A stretch of 36,034 nucleotides of DNA from Bacillota bacterium (lineage in GTDB: Bacteria; Bacillota; Bacilli; Alicyclobacillales; SLC66), in assembly GCA_021805735.1 (NCBI GenBank), contig JAJZEE010000032.1, positions 1-36,034 of the forward strand, given 5' to 3'. This document shows, one piece after another, positions 7,611-15,575 of this stretch; position 1 is the stretch's first letter; every line of letters starts with the position of its first letter. Under the pieces are notes generated by a model. The model had not been told where the DNA came from and did no database searches. It saw nothing but the letters and a program-made list of their open reading frames with translations. The position numbers were made by a program, and so were the translations under genes.

Positions 7611-7733
7611 CCACCATATCCTCCCTCCGTCATTTTGTAGTTAACCTGCCCGTTAGCGACATTGACCATAAAAAGGAATGTTCCCTCCTCGTTAACTGTA
7701 CGTCAGTGTGTCGCTCCGGTCAAACCCTTGCCG

Positions 7734-8235
7734 TCACTGTACAAAGTACCGTTGAAACGACTGCTGGCGAGCGATGCCACTCAGTGTTACGTGCAGGTGC
7801 GTCGTTTCCGGTTTCTCATGACCCGGGATCGATCGCACGACTACCAACGGCGCGCCCTGGTCAATAAGATCGTCGCTAAAGTGTGTCTCATCGTGCGTGG
7901 ACTGACCTTCTCGCGCAGTCCGCAACGGTCAGCAATCCGATTGTGCAGGTTTTGGATTTGATGGATCGCCAGCCGATGCGCGTCTCGCGTCGTGACGATT
8001 AGCGCGATGTCAGCATGGCGCCGCCCACCGAGATGTTGCTGTAACCAAATCCACAACCGCATCCGTTGCCTTGTGCGACCAAGCCATACCGTTCTCGCAA
8101 TGCGATCGCTCTGGCCACGACGTTCTCAGAGAGGCGAAAGCGACCCTTCTCGTCGCGTCGCGCCCGCGATAGGAGCGCCTCCCATCCAGTGTAAGGGCAG
8201 TACGAGGATCTCAAACATTTCCTTTCAGACCGCAA
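7734..8235 (-). pseudogene. Tyrosine recombinase/integrase remnant
   Basis: The C-terminal catalytic half of a XerC/D-like recombinase is split over two frames. Frame one (8062 to about 7890) contains HRLAIHQIQNLHNRIADRCG and EKVSPRTMRHTLATILLTR, with the HxLRHTxAT-like box; frame two continues GAPLVVVRSIPGHEKPETTH and SGIARQQSFQRYF to a TGA at 7734. The junction is near 7860. Where the family has its tyrosine nucleophile (TTxxY) this reads TTHLH, so even a repaired frame would lack the active residue. The upstream part (8063-8235) is further degraded. It is a dead integrase marking an old mobile unit. Confidence 0.75.
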
Positions 8236-8277
8236 GACGGATTTTGGCTTCTCACTGTTCAGTTTTATTTATGTGAC

Positions 8278-9324
8278 TTACTCGACGTAAACTTTAACTT
8301 GATGAATAGAATTGTTCATGTAACCTAGTACGTTCCATACGGCCTGCAGAGGTTGAACTCTTCCGAGTTCATCCGTAGCGCGAGACATAAGGGTGTATTC
8401 TCCAGGGTGTTGTACCATCCAAGCAAAGTTCCAACGCCGCCAAGTGTATGGTTGTTCAGGGTCAAGCCAATCGGCCGGCTGCCATGTACCACCGCCGTCC
8501 GTACTGATATGTATGCCAACCACCTTGGCAGTCCCTGACCATGCGATGCCATAAACAGTGTGGCGGCCATGTCGTATTGTCTGCTGGTCAATCGGATATG
8601 CAATGCTCGAGTTTACTTGCATTTCGGTCACGGGAATACCGTGTGTGTAGTCGTTTGGTCTGGTATAAAAGACATAATCACGAGTTTGGTACGGACCGTC
8701 AAAGGAGTGATCGATCACCACAATACGTCGAAGCCATTTGACTGACGCCATCGCGTACCATCCGGGAACAATAAGACGAACCGGAAACCCGTAGTAAATG
8801 GACAGAGGTTCGAAATTCATGCAAAGGGCCAGCAGCGTATCTGGGGCTAGCGCCTTGGTTAGGGGTAGGCTGCGAGAATATGATAATGAGGCGGGCATAT
8901 CGGGTCTGTATCCTATGTCCATTCCCTCAAAAACAACATCTCTAGCTTCCGGCCGGACACCAGCTAAATTCAGAACGGTAGACAGAGGAACACCGGTCCA
9001 TACGGCATTGCTGATTGCTCCTAATTTAAACTGCTCCCCAAGTGTCTTGGGGTTCCACAAAGCACGTTTATTTCCTGCGCATTCTAATGTCACGCTTAGT
9101 GTGATTTGTGGAAGAAGCAATAAGTCGTTGTAGGTCAACCGAAGTGGTGCCTTGACATATCCTGTTACGCTTAGATGCCACTTCCGAACGTCAACCCGTG
9201 GATACGGCATGTGATTACGTCGATAAAATAAGGAGACAGGCGTGACCCGCTCGATCGGCATTGTTAAAGGCAACTCTCTATTTTCAGGGGAAAATGACTT
9301 TGGTCTATGATGTCTTTCATCCAA
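8278..9324 (-). CDS. Sulfite-oxidase-like molybdopterin oxidoreductase
   Basis: A 348-residue protein with the sulfite oxidase architecture: an oxidoreductase Moco-binding domain (about 30-220) and a C-terminal dimerisation, immunoglobulin-like domain (about 235-345, e.g. GTAKVVGIHISTDGGGTWQP). Cys82 in TLECAGNKR is the expected molybdenum ligand, and GFPVRLIVPGWYAMASVKWL is a family signature. Expected reaction: sulfite to sulfate, electrons to an unseen acceptor. No signal peptide or Tat motif is visible, so a cytoplasmic location is likely. It starts at TTG 9324, 8 nt behind GGGAGG. Some close relatives act on other substrates; the true substrate is inference. Confidence 0.88.
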   Translation of the reverse strand: MDERHHRPKSFSPENRELPLTMPIERVTPVSLFYRRNHMPYPRVDVRKWHLSVTGYVKAPLRLTYNDLLLLPQITLSVTLECAGNKRALWNPKTLGEQFKLGAISNAVWTGVPLSTVLNLAGVRPEARDVVFEGMDIGYRPDMPASLSYSRSLPLTKALAPDTLLALCMNFEPLSIYYGFPVRLIVPGWYAMASVKWLRRIVVIDHSFDGPYQTRDYVFYTRPNDYTHGIPVTEMQVNSSIAYPIDQQTIRHGRHTVYGIAWSGTAKVVGIHISTDGGGTWQPADWLDPEQPYTWRRWNFAWMVQHPGEYTLMSRATDELGRVQPLQAVWNVLGYMNNSIHQVKVYVE

Positions 9325-9459
9325 ATTGGCACCCTCCCGACAGAATCCCGCCCAGAATCAACACTCGTTAAGCTTATGCCTGATCACTCACTCCGATGCG
9401 AAGGGAAGGCACGAATTTGGATTGTACGTGCGGTGTTCAACAGTGCTGTACTCATACTA

Positions 9460-9506
9460 AAAGCCGCCTTCGCTTCAGCGTCTGTAGCCGAAACGAAGGC
9501 GGCTTT
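9460..9506 (-). terminator. Intrinsic terminator of the LysM protein gene
   Basis: AAAGCCGCCTTCG (9460-9472) pairs perfectly with CGAAGGCGGCTTT (9494-9506). On the minus strand the stem ends in CTTTTAGT, so it terminates transcripts from the gene at 9552-11252. Confidence 0.85.
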
Positions 9507-9551
9507 CTCAAGAGCAGGCCAGGCCCCTTTTATGAGATATGCCGACGGAGC

Positions 9552-11252
9552 TTACGCGCCAGGCGCCGTGACGTTGACGGTCACGACGGTTGAGACGGAG
9601 CCAGCAGTGATGGTAATGTGAGCCGTTCCCATCGCAGATAACGAAATGGGTATTGCAATGTTACCGTATTGATCGCTCGTTGCAGTGCCATTAGCAGATA
9701 CCACACTTGGGTTATCACTTGAGTAGGTCACCGTTGCATAGGGCACACCCGTTGCGCTCTGATCCTTAACGGCGCCATCCAATGTGAATGTAGTTGGATT
9801 ATAAGCGAATTGAACGGTGTTTGATCCCATGTTAATAGTAGCTGGAGATCCAATCACATTGATCACCGCAGAATTGGCAGTCGTGGACGCAATCCCATTT
9901 ACTGTTGCGGAGACTCGGTAGGTGCCTGGCGCTTGGGCCGTAAACATATGTGTTGTTGGGTCAACTGAGGCAGTACTGGCATCTCCACCTTGTACAGCCG
10001 TGACCTGATACGTGGGGGTTCCCGTCAAAGCCATCGGGGAAGTTCCCACCCAAATTGCATCTGTAGCTCCAGTCACCGTCGTAGCAGTAGCCGCATTGAC
10101 GGTTACGGCTTCGTCCGACGCCGGCGTTGAAACAGCCGTTGCGCCGGTCGCGTTCGTCCCCGTAGCAAACGTCACCGAATCTTGTTCGGTAACTACGGAG
10201 AGATCGCCCTGCAAATCGCCTTTGGCGAAGCCAAAATGCAGGGTAAACTGCCCATTGTCAGCGCTAAAGGCACCGAATCCAATTGTTCCCGTAATGGATT
10301 GGCCAGGGGCTATCGAGGCATACTGGTTACCACTGAAATAACCCGGTATGAGGCTTGGGGATACGTAAATCGGCGTAGTCTCCGAATAACCGCCAGCCGC
10401 AGTGATCGACCAGAGTTTTGGCTGGATTACACAATTGTTGACCGGGTCAGTGTTGGTCACTGTTACAGTCAGCGTTTCACGCGACATCGAGTTGAACGTT
10501 ATCTTCATGCCATTGGCATCTTCATAGCTGTACGGCAGCTGTGCTTTGGTTCCATCCGACAATACAACCGCAACATCTTGCCGAGGCGTGGTCAGACTCG
10601 ATCCGGAAGCCGATCCACCACTTGAGGCCGAGCCTGTTGTCGGCGCTGCCGAAGCGGCACCAGTAGCTGTGCCACCCGTTTCCGTAGCAGTTGTAGCCGA
10701 TGGAACTTTCAGGACTTCCCCAACAGTTAGGCTGTCGGGATTACTTAACGCGTTCGCCTGCACCAAAGCCTGAACAGTGACGCCTGTTGCTTGGGCAATT
10801 TTCCAAAGGGTATCTCCAGATTGAACTGTATAAGCAGCGGTTCCTCTTGGGATAATTAGTTTAGACCCAACTTGGATTTGATCCGCATTGGTGACACCGT
10901 TCGCTTGCACGATGCTTGGCACAGAGGAACCTGTAGCCTGTCCGATTTTCCAAAGGGTATCACCCGATTTAACAGTCCAGATACTGGGGATTTTCAAGCC
11001 TTGCCCGACGTAAATTGAAGCCATGTTCGTAATGCCGTTGTATTGAGCGATTTGTGCAACTGGAACGCCTGTACTTTGCGAAATTTTCCACAGAGTATCT
11101 CCACTTTTAACAATCCAGACGGTAGGCTGATTCATACCGATGGTTGCAACATTAGTCACGGTTTGAGTGGATGCCGTTGTATTTGCGTATACCAATGGAG
11201 CAGACGTGCCAAGAAGCGTAACCATTGTTATTACTGCTATTCCACGTTTCAT
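9552..11252 (-). CDS. Secreted three-LysM protein with immunoglobulin-like C-terminal domains
   Basis: A 566-residue exported protein. A signal peptide (MKRGIAVITMVTLLGTSAPL, cut near VYA-NT) is followed by three LysM repeats (about 44-90, 92-137 and 139-183), each with a (V)KSGDTLWKI-type core that binds peptidoglycan or other N-acetylglucosamine polymers. A Ser/Thr/Gly-rich linker follows, then a DUF4352-like beta domain (about 220-350), another beta-rich segment and a C-terminal Big_1-type fold (VPYATVTYSSDNPSVVSANG). No catalytic domain is visible, so a wall-bound structural or adhesive role is likely. ATG 11252 is behind AGGAGG with 7 nt spacing; a strong terminator follows. Confidence 0.88.
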   Translation of the reverse strand: MKRGIAVITMVTLLGTSAPLVYANTTASTQTVTNVATIGMNQPTVWIVKSGDTLWKISQSTGVPVAQIAQYNGITNMASIYVGQGLKIPSIWTVKSGDTLWKIGQATGSSVPSIVQANGVTNADQIQVGSKLIIPRGTAAYTVQSGDTLWKIAQATGVTVQALVQANALSNPDSLTVGEVLKVPSATTATETGGTATGAASAAPTTGSASSGGSASGSSLTTPRQDVAVVLSDGTKAQLPYSYEDANGMKITFNSMSRETLTVTVTNTDPVNNCVIQPKLWSITAAGGYSETTPIYVSPSLIPGYFSGNQYASIAPGQSITGTIGFGAFSADNGQFTLHFGFAKGDLQGDLSVVTEQDSVTFATGTNATGATAVSTPASDEAVTVNAATATTVTGATDAIWVGTSPMALTGTPTYQVTAVQGGDASTASVDPTTHMFTAQAPGTYRVSATVNGIASTTANSAVINVIGSPATINMGSNTVQFAYNPTTFTLDGAVKDQSATGVPYATVTYSSDNPSVVSANGTATSDQYGNIAIPISLSAMGTAHITITAGSVSTVVTVNVTAPGA

Positions 11253-11370
11253 CGGTTATCCTCCTGTAATCTATGAGTCACTGATCAGCGCCGTAACCCA
11301 ACATACCATGCCACACACCATTGGTCATTGATCAAATGATGTTATGTAAACATACTTACGACCAAGTATG

Positions 11371-11440
11371 GCAGTCTATCCCGGAAAATCGCCGCAGGCG
11401 CATTTTCGACCCGGTTGTTGGTGCTGCGTAGCAGCATGAA
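11371..11440 (+). repeat. Short relative of the structured repeat
   Basis: A ~70-bp unit beginning AGTCTATCCCGGAAAATCG and ending GGTGCTGCGTAGCAGCATGA, directly before the full repeat copy. It shares both end sequences with the full copies (compare GGTGCTGCGCAGC in the second copy) but lacks the central stem. With the next feature and the terminator at 11691, it accounts for much of the gene-free stretch 11253-11757; nothing else was recognised there. Confidence 0.6.
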
Positions 11441-11655
11441 AGTCTATCCCGAAAAATAGATCGTCCGTGCCGGTCGGAGTCATATATTGCGCCCCTGCTC
11501 AGACAGCGCTGTCGCTAAACTCGCAACGGGCGCAATATATGACTCCTCCCCGAGCGGGCCTTGTATTTGCGAAAAACCTTGCCGCGCCTTTTCATTCCCT
11601 GATGGTGGCGCGAAGCGGTGAGATTTTGCTTCGCAAAACTCAGGCATGAAAGTCC
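11441..11655 (+). repeat. Structured interspersed repeat, copy A
   Basis: About 215 bp, opening AGTCTATCCCGAAAAATAG and closing CGCAAAACTCAGGCATGAAA then GTCC. The core is a perfect 19-bp stem, GGAGTCATATATTGCGCCC (11476-11494) with its complement at 11528-11546, around a 33-nt loop holding the palindrome GACAGCGCTGTC. A second small hairpin, TTTTGCTTCGCAAAA, lies near the far end. The whole block recurs inverted at 27552-27765. Apparent reading frames here are open only because of the repeat sequence and have no ribosome site. It may be a MITE-like or REP-like element; the family is not recognised. Confidence 0.8.
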
Positions 11656-11690
11656 ACCACGGAGCTTAACGGTACTTAGTATGGTTCGAT

Positions 11691-11730
11691 GACAACAAAA
11701 GCCTCGGTGTACAGCGAGGCTTTTGTTGTC
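11691..11730 (-). terminator. Intrinsic terminator of the L,D-transpeptidase gene
   Basis: GACAACAAAAGCCTCG (11691-11706) pairs perfectly with CGAGGCTTTTGTTGTC (11715-11730), loop of 8. On the minus strand the second arm carries CTTTTGTTGT, consistent with termination after the gene at 11758-12591. Confidence 0.8.
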
Positions 11731-11757
11731 CAGCGCATATACCACTACTGAATGCCA

Positions 11758-12591
11758 CTATGGATGAATATCCCCGCGCGCAATATCGTACGCAGCTTGC
11801 AACCTAACTGCCGTTTTAGATCCCACAATCCCGTCTACAACTAATTGTTGATCTCTTTGAAATGACCGTACTGCGGCGTCCGTATTACCATCAAACACAC
11901 GACTAAGCGGAGCGCGATAATACCCAAGGGCTTGTAACATATCTTGTACCTCGGTTACGTCCGGTCCAGGTGACACGTTTAAATGTAGAACTCGGTGAGT
12001 GATTACTTGTCCTGTGATCGTTACAAGTGTTCCAATCGGTACGATATTGTACAATTGTGTTACATCCGAGTTATTCATTCGGATACAACCATGACTGACG
12101 GAACGACCAATATCCTGTGGATCGTTTGTACCGTGGATAGCGTATCCCCCATTGGGGACAGAAAGACGCATCCACGCCGCACCAAATTCCCCTCCTGGAT
12201 TGGGATATTTTTCAGTTATCACCCAATCCCCAAGTGGGGTTGGCGTACTGTTTTTTCCGGTCGATACTCGATAACTCGCCGTAATCTTGCCGGCATCATA
12301 CAGGAAAAGTATGTTTCGAACATTATCAACGTTGATATGGTAACGACCCCCACCCCATTGCACTTCCCCTGTTCCAAGGGCAGTCCACGTCATGGGACCA
12401 ACAATTCCATCCGGATGAAGTCCACTGGCCTGTTGGAATTTTATAACGGCTTGCTGCGTGTCAGTATTGTAGATGCCATCCCACGGACCGGTATAGTACC
12501 CAAGCACGAGAAGACGCCTTTGAACTGCAATGACATCTGGTCCTTGCATATATGGTGTCGTAACTCGTAGAAACCGACTTGCAATTACCAT
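11758..12591 (-). CDS. L,D-transpeptidase (YkuD) flanked by two peptidoglycan-binding domains
   Basis: A 277-residue protein in the order PG_binding_1 (about 15-72), YkuD catalytic domain (about 84-195), PG_binding_1 (about 205-270). The catalytic signature is HGTND (His153) and SHGCIRM with His167 and nucleophile Cys169, the residues used to make 3-3 cross-links in peptidoglycan. The binding domains show GYYTGPWDGIYNTDTQQAV and GYYRAPLSRVFDGNTDAAV. No signal peptide is seen, as in several Bacillus spore or wall YkuD proteins. The start is ATG 12591 behind AGAGGGG with 7 nt spacing; the open frame extends 16 codons further without a ribosome site. Its own terminator follows. Confidence 0.9.
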   Translation of the reverse strand: MVIASRFLRVTTPYMQGPDVIAVQRRLLVLGYYTGPWDGIYNTDTQQAVIKFQQASGLHPDGIVGPMTWTALGTGEVQWGGGRYHINVDNVRNILFLYDAGKITASYRVSTGKNSTPTPLGDWVITEKYPNPGGEFGAAWMRLSVPNGGYAIHGTNDPQDIGRSVSHGCIRMNNSDVTQLYNIVPIGTLVTITGQVITHRVLHLNVSPGPDVTEVQDMLQALGYYRAPLSRVFDGNTDAAVRSFQRDQQLVVDGIVGSKTAVRLQAAYDIARGDIHP

Positions 12592-12778
12592 GTTAATCCC
12601 CTCTCTTGCGATAACATCCTCCGAATGCAACTGCGCCAACCGTTGTCCTCCAAGCTAGGCGGCCGCTGATATTTGAATATGCAAAAAACAGCAAGGAGGA
12701 AACTCGGTCCATTAAAATGGGCGCCCAGTTTCCGTAGGGATTAGTCGGTCACCAGACCCATATGTCTGGATTGATGCC

Positions 12779-12821
12779 AAAAAGAGCAGGGTCGTTATGA
12801 CCACCGCTCGTGATTGACCCT
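12779..12821 (-). terminator. Probable terminator of the CotS-like gene
   Basis: AGGGTC (12788-12793) and GACCCT (12816-12821) form a short stem with a long loop; on the minus strand GCTCTTTTT follows directly. Stem is modest, so moderate confidence. The remaining 12592-12787 holds nothing recognised. Confidence 0.45.
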
Positions 12822-12826
12822 CGTAA

Positions 12827-13822
12827 CTAGCGCAGTTCGTGCGCATAATGATCCAACTCCATCACCCACTGGCGGATCTGCGCCTCCCGCCGCAACACGC
12901 GTTCCAGCTTGAGCGCCGGCGCTCGGTGCTCATCCAGGGGCGTCCGCGCCGCACGTCGTAATATCTTGACTGATTTATACGGCAATAACATCCAACCAGC
13001 CAACAGATCGCAATCCGCCCGCCGCAGCGGGGAGGCGTGACGATATCCGTCCAATATGGCCCGGGTAAACGAGAAGTCCCAATCTGTATTCTTCCCGGTC
13101 AGACGAATCATCCGAAACAGATCATAGACCGGCAAGTCGATCCGCAGCGTCTCGAAGTCGATCAGGTGTGGACCGCTCTTTGTGAGCACAAAGTTGGCGG
13201 GTCCACTGTCGCCATGGCACAGGGAACCTGTCGCGCGCGCCGCGCGAACCAGAGAAGGGTAATCGGCTGCGGTGAGTCGTTGGAACGCTTTACTGGTCCG
13301 TTCCAGCAAATCATCTTTATACGGGCCAAGCGCAGCGCTCAGCGCGCTGGAGTGCCGAAATGGACCTGATCCCGCAATCGCCTGTTTGAGTATCTCCCGT
13401 CCTGACTGAAAGAACACGGGCCACTGCCCCAGTTCCTGCTTCGCGCCCGGTTGAACGATCCGTCGAGTTCGCCCGGCGCGGTGAAACTTCGCCAGCGCGG
13501 CGGCGCAAGCCGCGAGCGCCCCGCGGTCGGACGGTGATGGGGTGGATCCCTGTAACCATGGGGTCAGGACGTATAACGTTTCGTGACCCGGCAACCGCGC
13601 CACGGGCCCCCACGCAAACTGTGCGAATCCGCGGCCCCTCACGATACCGAGCGCCCGCCCCATCCAACGCAATTGCGCCCGTGAATAGGCCATTCGCTTC
13701 AGGCAATACTGTCTGTCGCGTCCGTCCACAAGATGATAGACGCCCGACTTGACTGTCCGTGCCAGCCGTACGTCGATGTTGAAAGCTTGCAGCACCTGTG
13801 ACCTCAGACGTTCACTCACCAT
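12827..13822 (-). CDS. CotS/YsxE-family spore coat-associated kinase-like protein
   Basis: A 331-residue protein with the aminoglycoside phosphotransferase (APH) fold. Visible: N-lobe HLVDGRDRQYCLKRMAY with the ATP-lysine, catalytic loop LCHGDSGPANFVLT (Brenner motif HGDxxxxN) and metal-binding LIDFETLRIDLPVYDLFRMI. Combined with the C-terminal basic helical tail this resembles CotS, YutH and YsxE of spore formers, which sit in the spore coat; the substrate is unknown. ATG 13822 has AAAGGCGGG about 9 nt upstream and is preferred; a GTG at 13852 in the same frame (AGGA 6 nt upstream) is the alternative. It may be cotranscribed with the gamma-glutamyltransferase gene upstream. Confidence 0.8.
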   Translation of the reverse strand: MVSERLRSQVLQAFNIDVRLARTVKSGVYHLVDGRDRQYCLKRMAYSRAQLRWMGRALGIVRGRGFAQFAWGPVARLPGHETLYVLTPWLQGSTPSPSDRGALAACAAALAKFHRAGRTRRIVQPGAKQELGQWPVFFQSGREILKQAIAGSGPFRHSSALSAALGPYKDDLLERTSKAFQRLTAADYPSLVRAARATGSLCHGDSGPANFVLTKSGPHLIDFETLRIDLPVYDLFRMIRLTGKNTDWDFSFTRAILDGYRHASPLRRADCDLLAGWMLLPYKSVKILRRAARTPLDEHRAPALKLERVLRREAQIRQWVMELDHYAHELR

Positions 13823-13931
13823 ACGCCAAACCCGCCTTTGGAACGCTGTCACGCTGTTCCTAGATCGATTTTGTATATCGTATGGCGAACCGCTTATTTG
13901 TGGACCATCTCAGACATTGCGTCTTCGCGCG

Positions 13932-15539
13932 TTACCACGCCGCAATGGCGCCGTCAGTGCGCCCCTCTGTTCCACCCGCCAGCACGCCCGACTCATCGCG
14001 CCAAATGATCTGTCCTCGGCCAAACCCACCGCTGTCCAGCGCCAGATGCACGTCGTGACCAAGCTCCTTCAACTCAAGCGCGACATGCTCTGGAACACTC
14101 CGTTCCAGTTCCACGGCGCGGCCTTTCGTCCACTGCCACCGCGGCGCATCCAGAGCCGCCTGCGGGTTCAGATGAAAGTCGATGGCGTTCATGATCACTT
14201 GCACATGCCCCTGCGGTTGCATGAATCCCCCCATCACGCCGAACGGACCGATCGCTCGACCGTTTTGCGTAACGAACCCGGGAATAATCGTGTGATACGT
14301 GCGCTTGCCTGGTTCCAGATAGTTGGCCCTTGTGCTGTCAAGCGAAAACGTGTGACCGCGATTTTGCATGCTGATACCTGTTCCAGGCACCACAATGCCA
14401 GAACCAAACCCCATGTAGTTGCTCTGAATCAGCGAAACCATCGCGCCATCCGCATCCGCCGTCGCCAAATAGACGGTTCCGCCGCGCGGAGGCGATCCCG
14501 CCGTCGGTTCACCAGCCCGCTCGCCGATGAGTTCCCGTCTGCTCCGCGCGTAAGCCTGTGATAACAGCATCTCCGCCGAAACGGTCATATGAGTCGGATC
14601 GGTGATGAATTCAAGCGCGTCCGCGAATGCGAGTTTGATGGCTTCGATTTGGCGATGGTAAGTGGCAGGCGTCTCCTTGACAGTAAACTCATCGTGCTGC
14701 AGCATGTTCAGCGCCATCAACGCGACCAGCCCCTGCCCATTGGGCGGAAGTTCCCAAATGTCGTACCCGCGATAAGAAACGCTGATCGGATTCACCCACT
14801 CTGGCCTGTACGCCGCCAAATCGGCCGCCCGGAGATAGCCGCCGAACTCTTTGAAGCATTGTTCCATGCGCTCGGCGAGTTCCCCCTGATAAAAAGACAG
14901 CGCTCCAGTCTCCGCGATCGCGCGCAAGGTCGCGGCATGATGCGGCGACCGCCACATTTCCCCTTGCTTTGGAGCGCGTCCTTGCGGCGCGAATGTCGCA
15001 AACCAGGCTGCATACTCTGGTCCTTTCAGATGCTTTGCATACACGTCAAAGGCGCGCGCCCACGATTTTGCGAGAACTGGTGACAGCGGAAATCCCTCTT
15101 CTGCATAAGCGATGGCCGGCTCAAGGACAGTCGTCAAAGGCAATCGACCAAGTCGCCTGGAAAGCTCCGCCCACCCCGCAGGTGCGCCTGGTACTGTGAC
15201 GGGCTGCACGCCGAACCGCGGCAGCGCATCGTAACCCGCCTTGCGGACCGCCTCAGCGGACATGAGTTGCGGAGCGGGTCCGCTGGCATTTAGACCATAC
15301 AGGCTGCCGTCTTTATGGACGATGGCAAACAGGTCGCTCCCGATGCCATTGGAGGTCGGTTCGACCACCGTCAAACAGGCTGCCGCAGCAATCGCGGCGT
15401 CGATCGCGTTGCCTCCCTGCTGCAGGATCTGAAGACCGGCCTGCGCAGCCAACGGTTGCCCTGTGGCGACCATGCCGCGCTTTGCAAACACAGTTGTACG
15501 GCGAGACGCGTAAGGATAGTACGAAGCATCAAATTTCAT
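13932..15539 (-). CDS. Gamma-glutamyltransferase family protein, cytoplasmic YwrD-like
   Basis: A 535-residue Ntn-hydrolase. The precursor cleaves itself before Thr355 (PPRGG-TVYLATADADGAMV), whose hydroxyl then attacks gamma-glutamyl substrates such as glutathione. Other signatures are GGNAIDAAIAAAACLTVVEP, the glycine-rich GFGSGIVVPGTGISMQNRG and VMGGFMQPQGHVQV. No signal peptide is present, unlike secreted Bacillus Ggt, and the length fits YwrD-type paralogues. ATG 15539 follows GGGGGAGG with 9 nt spacing. It begins 36 bp after the histidine kinase stop, so it may be the third gene of that operon. Natural substrate is unknown. Confidence 0.88.
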   Translation of the reverse strand: MKFDASYYPYASRRTTVFAKRGMVATGQPLAAQAGLQILQQGGNAIDAAIAAAACLTVVEPTSNGIGSDLFAIVHKDGSLYGLNASGPAPQLMSAEAVRKAGYDALPRFGVQPVTVPGAPAGWAELSRRLGRLPLTTVLEPAIAYAEEGFPLSPVLAKSWARAFDVYAKHLKGPEYAAWFATFAPQGRAPKQGEMWRSPHHAATLRAIAETGALSFYQGELAERMEQCFKEFGGYLRAADLAAYRPEWVNPISVSYRGYDIWELPPNGQGLVALMALNMLQHDEFTVKETPATYHRQIEAIKLAFADALEFITDPTHMTVSAEMLLSQAYARSRRELIGERAGEPTAGSPPRGGTVYLATADADGAMVSLIQSNYMGFGSGIVVPGTGISMQNRGHTFSLDSTRANYLEPGKRTYHTIIPGFVTQNGRAIGPFGVMGGFMQPQGHVQVIMNAIDFHLNPQAALDAPRWQWTKGRAVELERSVPEHVALELKELGHDVHLALDSGGFGRGQIIWRDESGVLAGGTEGRTDGAIAAW

Positions 15540-15575
15540 CAGATAGTTCCTCCCCCGGTTAGATCAGGCGTCGCG

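Noticed and set aside
11467-11745. Open frames on both strands in repeat copy A, with similar translations in copy B (27544-27768)
   Set aside because: Similarity arises from the DNA repeat itself; there is no ribosome site, and the frames run through perfect inverted repeats.
13749-15199. Several long plus-strand frames opposite the gamma-glutamyltransferase gene
   Set aside because: High-GC coding DNA commonly leaves antisense frames open; translations are Arg/His-rich with no domain.
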